A stretch of DNA of 59,056 nucleotides from an uncultured Bacilli bacterium (GCA_947598285.1 CANQFE010000001.1:77705-136760); one strand, 5' to 3'. Positions 17,250 to 26,370 are shown, counted from the stretch's first letter. A program made the numbers and translations. The notes: generated by a model not told the origin, from the sequence alone.

Positions 17250-17474
17250 ATGATTATACGTAATGATCAAGTAGAACATGTTTGGAGTGTTCAATACGAA
17301 ATTAACTTTTTTGAGTATTCCATATTCGTTCGTGGTACTGAGGATGAAATGCGTGCATATATGAAATCCGAAATGTCTTATATTGGTTCATATCATGCCC
17401 TTACGGAACGTGAAATTAAAGCCGTAAATGAACTTAAAGCAAAAATTTATATAGCTCCGGTTCTTAAATTATAA
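17250..17474 (+). CDS. hypothetical protein
   Basis: ORF. Confidence 0.65.
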   Translation: MIIRNDQVEHVWSVQYEINFFEYSIFVRGTEDEMRAYMKSEMSYIGSYHALTEREIKAVNELKAKIYIAPVLKL

Positions 17475-17502
17475 TCAACCAAAAGGTTGATTATTTTTTT
17501 TT
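17473..17502 (+). terminator. rho-independent terminator
   Basis: aatcaacc-aaaa-ggttgatt then attttttttttt. Confidence 0.9.
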
Positions 17503-17512
17503 TGCTTTTTAG

Positions 17513-17541
17513 TTGAATTTTTAATAAATTGATATTATAAT
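17513..17541 (+). promoter_or_regulatory. promoter TTGAAT-N17-TATAAT
   Basis: exact family match. Confidence 0.75.
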
Positions 17542-17572
17542 AATAACATAAAGGGAAAAGGAAGGCTATATC

Positions 17573-17815
17573 ATGTCTAAGAAAAAGAAGAACATACTTG
17601 CCCATATCATTGATCCAAGTGAAATTTATATTTGTAACATGGTGGTTAAAGGGGAGGAAAGAGAAGAGAAGACAGAGGTAACTTTCCATCTCGATAAAGA
17701 ATGTAGAGGCTACGATATTATTCCTGTAAATGCCGACAAATACGAGTCCAAGTACTTCTATGCAGTTTACGTTGAATTTTTAATGTATCAAAATTATTTT
17801 GTGAAAAAGACGTAA
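17573..17815 (+). CDS. hypothetical protein
   Basis: ORF downstream of promoter. Confidence 0.65.
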   Translation: MSKKKKNILAHIIDPSEIYICNMVVKGEEREEKTEVTFHLDKECRGYDIIPVNADKYESKYFYAVYVEFLMYQNYFVKKT

Positions 17816-17831
17816 ATTCGAGCTATTTTAG

Positions 17832-17910
17832 TTGAATTTCTTTTAACCTAACGGGAAAGAAGTCCCCCGCCTCTATAGGCGGTGGGAGTATGTCACACAT
17901 ATATTATAAT
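17832..17910 (+). promoter_or_regulatory. interrupted promoter TTGAAT-N67-TATAAT
   Basis: family -35 (17832-17837) and -10 (17905-17910) with 50 extra nt in spacer. Confidence 0.6.
17843..17897 (+). mobile_element. IS200/IS605-end / omega-RNA-like hairpin element, copy 1
   Basis: ttaacctaacgggaaagaagtcccccgcctctataggcggtgggagtatgtcac; shares both ends with copy 2. Confidence 0.5.
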
Positions 17911-17941
17911 ATAAGTGTAATAAGGAAAGGAAGTACATAAT

Positions 17942-18106
17942 ATGAAGAAATTAAAAGTCATTGGAAAAGTTTTATGTGGACTAATTGTAACAATCTTAGG
18001 AGCATTGCTAATATGGTTCATTGCAAGTTACATTGATATCGTGTTACATAATCTAACAACGTGTGAATATGCAAGTTGGAATTTAATTCAAATGATTTTT
18101 AATTAA
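17942..18106 (+). CDS. small membrane protein (54 aa)
   Basis: ORF MKKLKVIGKVLCGLIVTILGALLIWFIASYI..., SD aaggaaagg. Confidence 0.6.
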   Translation: MKKLKVIGKVLCGLIVTILGALLIWFIASYIDIVLHNLTTCEYASWNLIQMIFN

Positions 18107-18133
18107 ACTGTATTGAAAGGAAGGTACGTAGTA

Positions 18134-18409
18134 ATGACAAGACAGGAAGCAAAGGATTTTTTGAATAAAATTCAGACAGCGAGTCACATCATTCTTCATA
18201 GTGCAGTAGTTTTTTATGACGATCGGTTTTGTTCAACATATCAGCGGAACATACTCTCAACGGATTATTACGAAGTTCGTCATTGGCATGATGATGTAAT
18301 TAAGAAATGTAAAGAACTCAATCAGACTTTTGTATCATATATTGATGGTAAACTTGAAGAGTCCTTTGATGGATCTCTTGGTTCAGTAAGTAAATTATTT
18401 GAAGAATAA
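18134..18409 (+). CDS. hypothetical protein
   Basis: ORF; ATG downstream of GAAAGGAAGG. Confidence 0.7.
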   Translation: MTRQEAKDFLNKIQTASHIILHSAVVFYDDRFCSTYQRNILSTDYYEVRHWHDDVIKKCKELNQTFVSYIDGKLEESFDGSLGSVSKLFEE

Positions 18410-18430
18410 ATAATTTAAAATATAAAGAAA

Positions 18431-18460
18431 GGAGGAGTTGTAAGTAGCTACAACTCCTCC
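18431..18460 (+). terminator. 12-bp perfect hairpin (ggaggagttgta/tacaactcctcc), terminator or leader element
   Basis: perfect inverted repeat, loop agtagc, weak T-run. Confidence 0.6.
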
Positions 18461-18491
18461 AATATTTAAAAATGAAAGGAGAAATTATTTA

Positions 18492-19661
18492 ATGATTAAT
18501 TCGAAAGGAGAACGAGCTTTAGCATACATAACTACAATTGATGATATTGAACCCATTACAGGAGCTGATAATATTGAATTAGCACATATTGGGGGTTGGA
18601 GAGTTATTGTTAAAATTGGAGAATTTCAAAAAGGCGACAAAGGTGTTTATTTTGAAATTGATTCAAAAGTTCCGAAAGAAAAAAGGTTTGAATTTTTAGC
18701 AAAAAAAGACTATAAAATAAAAACAATGAAACTTTCTAAATTTGGAGTGGTATCTCAAGGTCTAGTAATGCCTTTAAATGTTTTTCCTGAATTAAAGGAT
18801 AAAGATGTCGGAGAAGATGTAACGCAGATTCTTAGAGTTAAATATTCAGTAGCGGAAGATAATGAACGTAAAAGTAATTCTAACCTTAATGTATATTATC
18901 AATTAATGAAAAATCGACATCCATTTATTTTCAAATTTAGATTCGTAAAGTGGTTAATGAAACGAGAGTGTGGAAGAAACCTTATATCTTTCTTCTTTGG
19001 AAAAAAGAAAGATAAACCTAAAGAATTTCCTACTTTTATATCTAAAACAGATGAAGAGAGAATTGAAAATATCCCCTGGAGACTAGACAATCATGAAAAA
19101 CCATGGGTAGTTACAGAAAAGTTAGATGGAACAAGTTGCACATATGTACTAAAAAGAATTAAGAAAAATAAGTATGAATTTTATGTATGCTCTAGAAATG
19201 TAAGGCAAAAAGATGAAACTCAAGCATGTTATCATGATCATAATATTTACTGGGATTTAGCATTTAAATATGATATTGAAAAACATTTAACTTGGTGGCT
19301 TGATAATCATGAAGATGATGAGTGGGTATGTATTCAAGGTGAAGGGGTAGGAAACGTACAAGGAAATCCTCTTAAACTTAAAGAAGACGATCTTTATATA
19401 TTTAATTTTATTACTTCTTCTAACGGCAGATTTGATTCTAATCTTGGTAAATCACTTGTAGCAAAATGGAACATGAAGTGGGTTCCTATTCTTGGTACCA
19501 GAACATTACCTTATACAATGGAGGAGATGAAGAGAATGGCAACTGGTGCGTCACAAGTAAATCCAGACGTGCTTAGAGAAGGACTTGTGTATAGAAGTAT
19601 TGATGGCATAGAAAGTTTTAAGAATGTAAGTAATGAATATTTATTAAAACATAATGCCTAA
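18492..19661 (+). CDS. RNA ligase, Rnl5/DraRnl-like (N-terminal OB + KxDG nucleotidyltransferase)
   Basis: VTEKLDGTSCT motif I; N-terminal OB-like region. Confidence 0.85.
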   Translation: MINSKGERALAYITTIDDIEPITGADNIELAHIGGWRVIVKIGEFQKGDKGVYFEIDSKVPKEKRFEFLAKKDYKIKTMKLSKFGVVSQGLVMPLNVFPELKDKDVGEDVTQILRVKYSVAEDNERKSNSNLNVYYQLMKNRHPFIFKFRFVKWLMKRECGRNLISFFFGKKKDKPKEFPTFISKTDEERIENIPWRLDNHEKPWVVTEKLDGTSCTYVLKRIKKNKYEFYVCSRNVRQKDETQACYHDHNIYWDLAFKYDIEKHLTWWLDNHEDDEWVCIQGEGVGNVQGNPLKLKEDDLYIFNFITSSNGRFDSNLGKSLVAKWNMKWVPILGTRTLPYTMEEMKRMATGASQVNPDVLREGLVYRSIDGIESFKNVSNEYLLKHNA

Positions 19662-19685
19662 TTTAGCTAATAGGAGAATGAGATT

Positions 19686-19958
19686 ATGACATTTGATAGA
19701 AAATCATATGGAAGAATTTTTGTGGCAAAAGAAGAAGATATACTCAAAGTAAAACAAATAATTAAAGAAATGGATGACTTTGAGTATACATATCTTCCGG
19801 AGGATTTCATTACTGTATTTTCAAGTGAGAACATGAAGGCAAAATATACACATAAATTCTGTGATCTAGATACACAAGAACTTACGAAACGTTGTTGGGA
19901 AAGGGGCATTTATATGTTTTGTTGGTATGGACGTATAACTGGATACGAGGATTTTTAA
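19686..19958 (+). CDS. hypothetical protein
   Basis: ORF. Confidence 0.65.
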   Translation: MTFDRKSYGRIFVAKEEDILKVKQIIKEMDDFEYTYLPEDFITVFSSENMKAKYTHKFCDLDTQELTKRCWERGIYMFCWYGRITGYEDF

Positions 19959-19977
19959 AGGAGGCTTTTTATAATAC

Positions 19978-20448
19978 ATGAATGCTAAAAAAGAAGACAC
20001 GAAACTAATTGAAGAAAATAAAAAATTAGTTGAAGAATATCCATTTTTAATTCCTCGTAATAGATGGACGGATAATATAGATCCAGACTACAATTATAAT
20101 TACACAGAGTTGGATGCTGTTCCTAAAGGTTGGAAAAATATTGCACTTAATCTTTGTAAAGAACTAAAAAAAGAATTAGAAGCTGTAGGATATCTACACA
20201 AATATCGTATTTCACAAATTAAAGAAAAATATGGATATTTACGTTGGTATGATTTTTGTTGCACAAAAGAAGGGCATGATGTTATTGAAAAATATTGTGA
20301 ACAAACAAAGAAAGTGTGTATCAATTGTGGAAAATCAGCTAGGTGGATAACTACAGGTTGGATCGCCCCATATTGCAACGATTGTATTAAGAAAGTAAAT
20401 GAATCTTATGTAGACATTGATGAATACTATAAAGACGAAACAGCTTAA
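19978..20448 (+). CDS. hypothetical protein with CxxC zinc-binding pairs
   Basis: CINCGK...YCNDC. Confidence 0.7.
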   Translation: MNAKKEDTKLIEENKKLVEEYPFLIPRNRWTDNIDPDYNYNYTELDAVPKGWKNIALNLCKELKKELEAVGYLHKYRISQIKEKYGYLRWYDFCCTKEGHDVIEKYCEQTKKVCINCGKSARWITTGWIAPYCNDCIKKVNESYVDIDEYYKDETA

Positions 20449-20472
20449 ACTTAGACATAAGGAGAATAAATA

Positions 20473-20892
20473 ATGATATTAAATGTAAAATTAGATGAAG
20501 GGGCAGTAATGCCTACAAAAGCACATGAGACAGATGCTGGATTTGATTTGTATTGTAGAAAATCAGTTTATATTCCTCCGGCTGGATCTTGCGTGTTTGA
20601 TACTGGAGTGCATATTGCAATTCCGGAAGGTTACGTAGGTTTCCTAAAATCGAAGAGTGGATTAAATGTAAACCATTGTATTCAAAGTGAAGGCGTTATT
20701 GATAGTGGTTATACGGGAAGTATTTTAGTAAAACTTTATAACCACAGCGATGTTATTCCATATATGGTTGAAAAAGGACAGAAGATTTCACAACTTGTAA
20801 TCTTACCAATTCTACAATGTAATCTTGTTGAAGTGAATACATTAGATTCCACTGAACGTGGCGATAAAGGGTTTGGGAGTAGTGGAAAATGA
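20473..20892 (+). CDS. dut: dUTP diphosphatase
   Basis: AHETDAGFDLYC, SKSGLN, GVIDSGYTG, RGDKGFGSSG motifs. Confidence 0.96.
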   Translation: MILNVKLDEGAVMPTKAHETDAGFDLYCRKSVYIPPAGSCVFDTGVHIAIPEGYVGFLKSKSGLNVNHCIQSEGVIDSGYTGSILVKLYNHSDVIPYMVEKGQKISQLVILPILQCNLVEVNTLDSTERGDKGFGSSGK

Positions 20893-21209
20893 GATTAAAT
20901 AAAAAAGAATTTTGTAGTGCAGTTAAATTATATCAGAGAATGTATGATGAAGAATCTTATATTATCGATGCATTAGGTATAGTACCGGAATGGAAACCAA
21001 GTGAGTGGTTAACTGCATACTATAATTTTCTTTCAGATATGTGTGATTTCGATGAAAACGAATATGAGAACCCTGGTGGAACAGCATTAGATTACTACTG
21101 TTTCGAACTTGATTTTGGTCGAAAATGGAGACCTGGAATGGTAACAGTAAATGGTTCGTATGTTAAATTGCAAACACCTGAAGATCTTTGGAGCTATTTA
21201 AATCTTTAA
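20889..21209 (+). CDS. hypothetical protein
   Basis: ORF overlapping dut stop. Confidence 0.65.
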   Translation: MRLNKKEFCSAVKLYQRMYDEESYIIDALGIVPEWKPSEWLTAYYNFLSDMCDFDENEYENPGGTALDYYCFELDFGRKWRPGMVTVNGSYVKLQTPEDLWSYLNL

Positions 21210-21231
21210 TAATTTAATAAGTAAATTTAAT

Positions 21232-21267
21232 AAAAGCAGGATAATTCTAGAATTATCCTGCTTTTTT
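21232..21267 (+). terminator. rho-independent terminator
   Basis: aaaagcaggataattct/agaattatcctgctttt palindrome then T-run. Confidence 0.9.
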
Positions 21268-21269
21268 AG

Positions 21270-21298
21270 TTGAATTTCTTTTTATTTTATATTATAAT
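21270..21298 (+). promoter_or_regulatory. promoter TTGAAT-N17-TATAAT
   Basis: exact family match. Confidence 0.75.
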
Positions 21299-21362
21299 AT
21301 AAACAGAAAAAGGAACAGTGTAAAAGAATAAATAATTTATATTACATAAGGAGAAAAGAGAA

Positions 21363-21689
21363 ATGCTTGCCCTTTTTAACATTACGTATTTGAATGAACT
21401 AGATGACGCATCGAATCCAGTAACAGAAAATGGACTTATTCTAATTAAAGACGATACCGCTAACTACTATTCTGAGGCTGTTCGAAATCTTACAAACTAC
21501 TATGGAATTAATAATATTGTAAAAATTAATGAGCTCGAAATCATTCATACGGATGGAGAGATAGTTACATGGACTCTTGATAAAGAAGATATTGAAAAAT
21601 TATTAACTAAAATTATTATTATAAAGTCTGAAGCGGAGAAATTCGAAAATTCGTTTAAAAATTTAAACGAAGAGTACAAAGAGGTGTGA
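21363..21689 (+). CDS. hypothetical protein
   Basis: ORF with AAGGAG SD. Confidence 0.7.
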   Translation: MLALFNITYLNELDDASNPVTENGLILIKDDTANYYSEAVRNLTNYYGINNIVKINELEIIHTDGEIVTWTLDKEDIEKLLTKIIIIKSEAEKFENSFKNLNEEYKEV

Positions 21690-21691
21690 AT

Positions 21692-22240
21692 ATGAGTGTT
21701 AAGATGATTAATAAAGATAAACTTAAAGAGATGTTCACTACAAATGGTCTGATAATTCAACGTTGTAATGATGAGCTCGACATATTGGTAGAGGATATCA
21801 ATAAAACGTTTGAGAATAATGGAATTTTATTGAACGGTTCTAAATTTTATGATTGTCTTGGTTTTGAAGATGAAGCTGGTAAACATCTTGTTCTTCCATT
21901 CAGACGTGGCGTTAACATAGATCTAAACAAATTGAAACTTTGGATACAAGAGACATTCGATTCTTTTGGTGGAATATCTATTCCAGACTATATTTCGAAG
22001 TATTTTACTGAAGATCCTCAATCAATGGAACAGAATCAGAAGAAATATGAAATTCCAGCAGTTAAAGATGGCGCAAGAATGTTTAATTTAATGACATTTG
22101 CATTTCAAGCGCTAAGTCAAGCTGGTTATGAAGAAGATGTAAAGAAAATGCAAGAACAATTTTATATTCCCGGACAATTTGAAGAAGTTGCAGAAACACC
22201 TAATAAAGAAACGGAGATAGAAGATCATGAGAACAATTGA
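21692..22240 (+). CDS. hypothetical protein
   Basis: ORF. Confidence 0.7.
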   Translation: MSVKMINKDKLKEMFTTNGLIIQRCNDELDILVEDINKTFENNGILLNGSKFYDCLGFEDEAGKHLVLPFRRGVNIDLNKLKLWIQETFDSFGGISIPDYISKYFTEDPQSMEQNQKKYEIPAVKDGARMFNLMTFAFQALSQAGYEEDVKKMQEQFYIPGQFEEVAETPNKETEIEDHENN

Positions 22241-22502
22241 TGTTGATAAATTAGTAAAAGAATTAGATAATTATAAAACCGGAAATGTTCAGTATTTTTC
22301 ATTTACAACCTTACAATGGTTAATTGATAATATGGCAACTGTAGATATAAGTGTTATAAAACATGGTAAATGGGTATATGATGAAGAAGACGAAAAGTTT
22401 CGTTGTTCTGAATGTAAACATTCTGCAAGCACTGATGGTGATTATAGACAAGTATGTACACCCTATTGTCAGGAATGTGGTGCAAAGATGGATTTAAAAT
22501 AA
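22227..22502 (+). CDS. zinc-ribbon protein
   Basis: CSEC...CTPYCQECG. Confidence 0.7.
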   Translation: MRTIDVDKLVKELDNYKTGNVQYFSFTTLQWLIDNMATVDISVIKHGKWVYDEEDEKFRCSECKHSASTDGDYRQVCTPYCQECGAKMDLK

Positions 22503-22512
22503 TGTACACGAT

Positions 22513-22713
22513 ATGACCAACTACGAGAAAATCAAGTTAATGACAATTGAAGAACTTGCAGACTTTTTAGCAGCACGAACAGGATGTATATATTGTAATA
22601 TTTCGGAATGTTATGTAGGTCTCTATGGTTGTAAGAATGCACATTTAAATTGGTTGAAAAGCGATGTAAATGCAGAACAACAAATTAAACAAGGGGTAAA
22701 AGGCAATGCGTGA
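22513..22713 (+). CDS. hypothetical Cys-rich protein
   Basis: MTNYEKIKLMTIEELADFLAARTGCIYCN. Confidence 0.65.
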   Translation: MTNYEKIKLMTIEELADFLAARTGCIYCNISECYVGLYGCKNAHLNWLKSDVNAEQQIKQGVKGNA

Positions 22714-23116
22714 ACTTTTATTTCGTGGTAAACGTATAGGAACAAATACGTGGATAGAAGGAGGACTAGTTCAACTTGATGAAGAGTATACACTAATAAT
22801 TCCTCCATATCTATCGGGAAGTACTATGAGCGTTAGAGATATTTTAAAATATACATGTGAACTGGTAGACCCTGAAACTGTTGGACAATACATTGGACTA
22901 AAAGATCGAAATGGTAAAAAGATTTTCGAAGGGGACATTTTAAAAGATAGCTCTGGAACATACAAGATTTATTATGACGAATGCTATCAATCGTTTCAAA
23001 CTATTTTGATAGATGGATCTTATGATTTTATACGTCATTATTGTGATTATCTAGGTGGTTACACAGTAGATGCGGATATAATTGGAAACGTATATGATAA
23101 TCCAGAGTTAACTTAA
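22706..23116 (+). CDS. YopX family protein
   Basis: MRELLFRGKR...TVGQYIGLKDRNGKKIFEGDIL. Confidence 0.88.
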   Translation: MRELLFRGKRIGTNTWIEGGLVQLDEEYTLIIPPYLSGSTMSVRDILKYTCELVDPETVGQYIGLKDRNGKKIFEGDILKDSSGTYKIYYDECYQSFQTILIDGSYDFIRHYCDYLGGYTVDADIIGNVYDNPELT

Positions 23117-23172
23117 CGGAAAAGAAGTGTCCTGCCTCTAAGTAAAGCGTAGATGGCGAGGGTATGTCACAA
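23109..23172 (+). mobile_element. IS200/IS605-end / omega-RNA-like hairpin element, copy 2
   Basis: ttaacttaacggaaaagaagt...gcctcta...ggcgagggtatgtcac, conserved with copy 1. Confidence 0.45.
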
Positions 23173-23334
23173 CCACATATTAGTTATAGTACTAATCTAT
23201 ATTATCTGATAAATTGTGATTTATTAAGTTAGAAGAATATTGTTTTATAGAATAATTATTTATTATGTAAGACGCGACAGAAATGTGTAGAGGATATTTA
23301 GACACATTAAGTAAACAAAAGAGGGGCTACATAA

Positions 23335-23907
23335 ATGAAATCGGTATTGACAAGTGTGCTGCCAAGACGATGTGTACAAATAGCAAGTGGAGAAAAGTTT
23401 TTTGATATTCGTAAAACATGTCCAGAACTTAAAACTCCATTTAAGTGTTATATCTATTGTTCTGGTGGAGGTTATCAAACTCCAAAACGACAAAGACAAA
23501 ATGGACAATTTTGGATAGGAGAACCAATAAACGATGTTAGCCCTGGAAGATATTATGGAAATGGTAAAGTAGTTGGAGAATATATCTGCGATGCAATTTT
23601 GTGTCGTACCGTTAATAACTTTATCATACAAGAAGACGCAGAAAAAGCTCTAGAAGGTTCTTGTATGACACAAACTGAATTATATAGGTATCTTGGATGG
23701 ATTGAGGGCATCTCAAGATACGAACAAAAGAGATTAGAATTTTTTGCATGGCATATTTCTAACTTAAAAATTTATAATATTCCTAAAGAATTAGATGAAT
23801 TTCACGCTCCTTGTGATCGTACTTGTAATGGTATTTGCACATTGGGTTGCTGTAGAATTATTAATCGTCCACCTATTTCATGGTTCTATGTGGAGGAATT
23901 AAAATGA
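23335..23907 (+). CDS. ASCH-like domain phage protein
   Basis: MKSVLTSVLPRRCVQIASGEKFFDIRKTCPELKTPFKCYIYC. Confidence 0.75.
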   Translation: MKSVLTSVLPRRCVQIASGEKFFDIRKTCPELKTPFKCYIYCSGGGYQTPKRQRQNGQFWIGEPINDVSPGRYYGNGKVVGEYICDAILCRTVNNFIIQEDAEKALEGSCMTQTELYRYLGWIEGISRYEQKRLEFFAWHISNLKIYNIPKELDEFHAPCDRTCNGICTLGCCRIINRPPISWFYVEELK

Positions 23908-24287
23908 AAAACTGGATTAAAGTACAAGATAAACTACCAGATCCTTATACATATGTGTTAATATATACGGATTGGAATGGTGGTTGTGTTGAATATGGAT
24001 ATTATTCACTTCTTCAAAATTCTCCGCACTGGGTTTGTGTTGGTACCAATCATATTTGTAACGTTTCTTACTGGATGTCTCTTCCAACTCCTCCTATGGA
24101 ACATTGTAGAATGACAAATATCGAAAAGTTACAAAATATGGACCCCCGACAATTTGCAGACTTTATCTATTATATTTGTGATGAATGTCAGCATTGCCCT
24201 TGTAAATCAACCTGTAATCATATGTATCGACAGGAACTTTGCACAGAAAATTTCATTGAATGGTTGGAAAGGGATACAAAAGACTAG
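23904..24287 (+). CDS. DUF551-type protein
   Basis: NWIKVQDKLPDPYTYVLIYTDWNG...VSYWMSLPTPP; ATG at 23904 preferred. Confidence 0.8.
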   Translation: MKNWIKVQDKLPDPYTYVLIYTDWNGGCVEYGYYSLLQNSPHWVCVGTNHICNVSYWMSLPTPPMEHCRMTNIEKLQNMDPRQFADFIYYICDECQHCPCKSTCNHMYRQELCTENFIEWLERDTKD

Positions 24288-24464
24288 TAGAATTAAATAT
24301 TATAAGTATATTAAAGATAGAATCAATAATAATGCTTGTAATTTTTCTGATTTATATTGTATTTTTAAATTGACACGTATCTTTAATTACGTAATACTAA
24401 ATCTATAGAACATACTTATTGAATGCATAAAAATCAGAAGATAATGACTATAAGGAATAATAAA

Positions 24465-24755
24465 ATGGCAAGATTTATAATTCAAAATATGATTTATGAT
24501 ACTAAGGCTATGGAATATATAGGGAAAGTAAAGAAGTGTTATACTATACGTCGTTTTCTAGGTACTTGTAGTTATGTTAGCATATTTATTTGTAAACTAT
24601 ATCGTTCATCAAAAGGAAATTTCTTATTGGTACATAAAGAATGGCCAGGAATTTATAGAGGCAAAGCTATTAATGAAGCTGAAGCAAAAACGCTACTTCT
24701 AGAAAATGATTATAATAAGTATTCTGAATTATATGGACCACTTAAAGATGCGTAA
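24465..24755 (+). CDS. hypothetical protein
   Basis: ORF; ATG at 24465 preferred. Confidence 0.6.
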   Translation: MARFIIQNMIYDTKAMEYIGKVKKCYTIRRFLGTCSYVSIFICKLYRSSKGNFLLVHKEWPGIYRGKAINEAEAKTLLLENDYNKYSELYGPLKDA

Positions 24756-24780
24756 GATAATTTAAAAGGAGGAATGTAAA

Positions 24781-25248
24781 ATGAGAGAGCTCTATTTTAG
24801 AGGGCAAACTCGTAAATATGGTGAAAAAATACGTAACTACAGAGGAGATCCAATGGAAAGCAATTGGGTATATGGTAGTGGTATATTTTTCAAAAACAAC
24901 GATCATGCGGGTGATTATAGTATTATTTATACATATGATCCAAAAGTCGATAAATACGTTGTTTATACTGAAACTGTGGGACAATATGTAGGTAAACGAG
25001 ATTGTGCAGGAACGAGAATTTTTGATGGGGATATTGTACTTCTTGATGGAGAGTTCCTTAAAATTGTGTGGCAAGAAACACAAGTAGTTGCTATTCGTGA
25101 AGATGGAACCATAATGCCTTGGGATAATGTAGTTAAAGGCAATGTAGTTGGAAATGTACATGATAAAGCACAACTTGAATTATTTCATAAAAAGCATTCA
25201 AATTTAGATCCAAGAACAGAATATTTAGTAAAACCAAAGGAAGAATAA
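24781..25248 (+). CDS. YopX family protein
   Basis: MRELYFRGQTRK...ETVGQYVGKRDCAGTRIFDGDIV. Confidence 0.85.
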   Translation: MRELYFRGQTRKYGEKIRNYRGDPMESNWVYGSGIFFKNNDHAGDYSIIYTYDPKVDKYVVYTETVGQYVGKRDCAGTRIFDGDIVLLDGEFLKIVWQETQVVAIREDGTIMPWDNVVKGNVVGNVHDKAQLELFHKKHSNLDPRTEYLVKPKEE

Positions 25249-25250
25249 AC

Positions 25251-25463
25251 ATGTTTATTTTGGTAAAAACAACAGATTCGTTAGAAGAACTTATTAACTT
25301 AAAGTACGTAACACATATTTGTCCTCTTATTAACGATAGAAGTGGCACGCATGGTAGTGAAATTTATATAGTTAATTCAATGCAACCGCTATCTGTTATT
25401 GATCCATCATTTAATATGCTAAAGAACTTGTTAACTTCTACAACGAAAACTCTGCTTGAATAG
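25251..25463 (+). CDS. hypothetical protein
   Basis: ORF. Confidence 0.6.
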   Translation: MFILVKTTDSLEELINLKYVTHICPLINDRSGTHGSEIYIVNSMQPLSVIDPSFNMLKNLLTSTTKTLLE

Positions 25464-25481
25464 AGTAATTTTATAACAATT

Positions 25482-25521
25482 AATAAACCACAGACAAATG
25501 AATGGCTGTGGTTTATTTTTT
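25482..25521 (+). terminator. rho-independent terminator
   Basis: aataaaccacag/ctgtggtttatt + T-run. Confidence 0.92.
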
Positions 25522-25565
25522 GAAAAAAAAAAATTAAATTATTTTTCAAAATCTCTTGATTTTAG

Positions 25566-25594
25566 TTGATATTCGTTTAAATATATTATATAAT
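25566..25594 (+). promoter_or_regulatory. promoter TTGATA-N17-TATAAT
   Basis: exact family spacing. Confidence 0.75.
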
Positions 25595-25626
25595 ATGAGT
25601 GTAGAAACGAAAGGAAGGTAGTAGAC

Positions 25627-25929
25627 ATGAAGCAATATTTCATTAAAGTAACATATCTTGAAGGACCACATTCCGGCAAAACGTATTATTTACGAAAAGG
25701 TGGTTATGTAGTAGATTTAAACAAAGATCATTTCGCAGATGCTACATATAAAACTAAGGGCATTGCGAATCGTGAATGCGAAAGACTTCGTAGAAAGAAC
25801 GAAGTAAACGTCAATTGCGAGCGCCAAGATAATGAGTGTAATATTAAAAGAGGTAAGCCCGGAAAGATTCAATTCATTTATGTAAATACTGCATACGAAC
25901 CTTATGCAGTAACTGTAATAAATAATTAA
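25627..25929 (+). CDS. hypothetical protein
   Basis: ORF with GAAAGGAAGG SD. Confidence 0.7.
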   Translation: MKQYFIKVTYLEGPHSGKTYYLRKGGYVVDLNKDHFADATYKTKGIANRECERLRRKNEVNVNCERQDNECNIKRGKPGKIQFIYVNTAYEPYAVTVINN

Positions 25930-25942
25930 GCGGAGGAAGAAT

Positions 25943-26173
25943 ATGAAAGGAATTATTGTTAGAAGCAGAGCATATAGTAATTATCTTAGAAGACCAGTTC
26001 TTAATGAACAACTCTATGTAGAACCACTTACTGAAACAATGGCAATCAAGTTGTTTAAAAAGGAATATCCTGAATATGATAATGATTCTATTGAAACAAT
26101 TAATATTGATTCATTAACAAGACCAGATTTGTGGAATGCATTTAATAGATCTGGATGTATTCATTATTATTAA
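25943..26173 (+). CDS. hypothetical protein
   Basis: ORF. Confidence 0.65.
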   Translation: MKGIIVRSRAYSNYLRRPVLNEQLYVEPLTETMAIKLFKKEYPEYDNDSIETINIDSLTRPDLWNAFNRSGCIHYY

Positions 26174-26190
26174 GGAGGAAAAACAATATA

Positions 26191-26340
26191 ATGATTACAA
26201 TAAGTTATGTTCTCGGGGTAATTATTGGTGCTACACTTGGAATTAGTGTGTGGATTTTATTAGAAATTCTTCACATACAAAATACTCTTGGAGATATTAA
26301 ATTAAGAATAAATGAAATAAAGAAAAATTTAAATAAATAA
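26191..26340 (+). CDS. small membrane protein
   Basis: ATG at 26191 after AAGGAGG; hydrophobic N-terminus. Confidence 0.6.
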   Translation: MITISYVLGVIIGATLGISVWILLEILHIQNTLGDIKLRINEIKKNLNK

Positions 26341-26370
26341 TATATCAAGGAGAAATGTGGAGGTAAATTA

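Noticed and set aside
17250-17474. Possible anti-CRISPR or toxin-antitoxin pairs among small ORFs (17250, 17573, 19686, 22513)
   Set aside because: No recognisable HTH partner or family signature; naming them would be guesswork.
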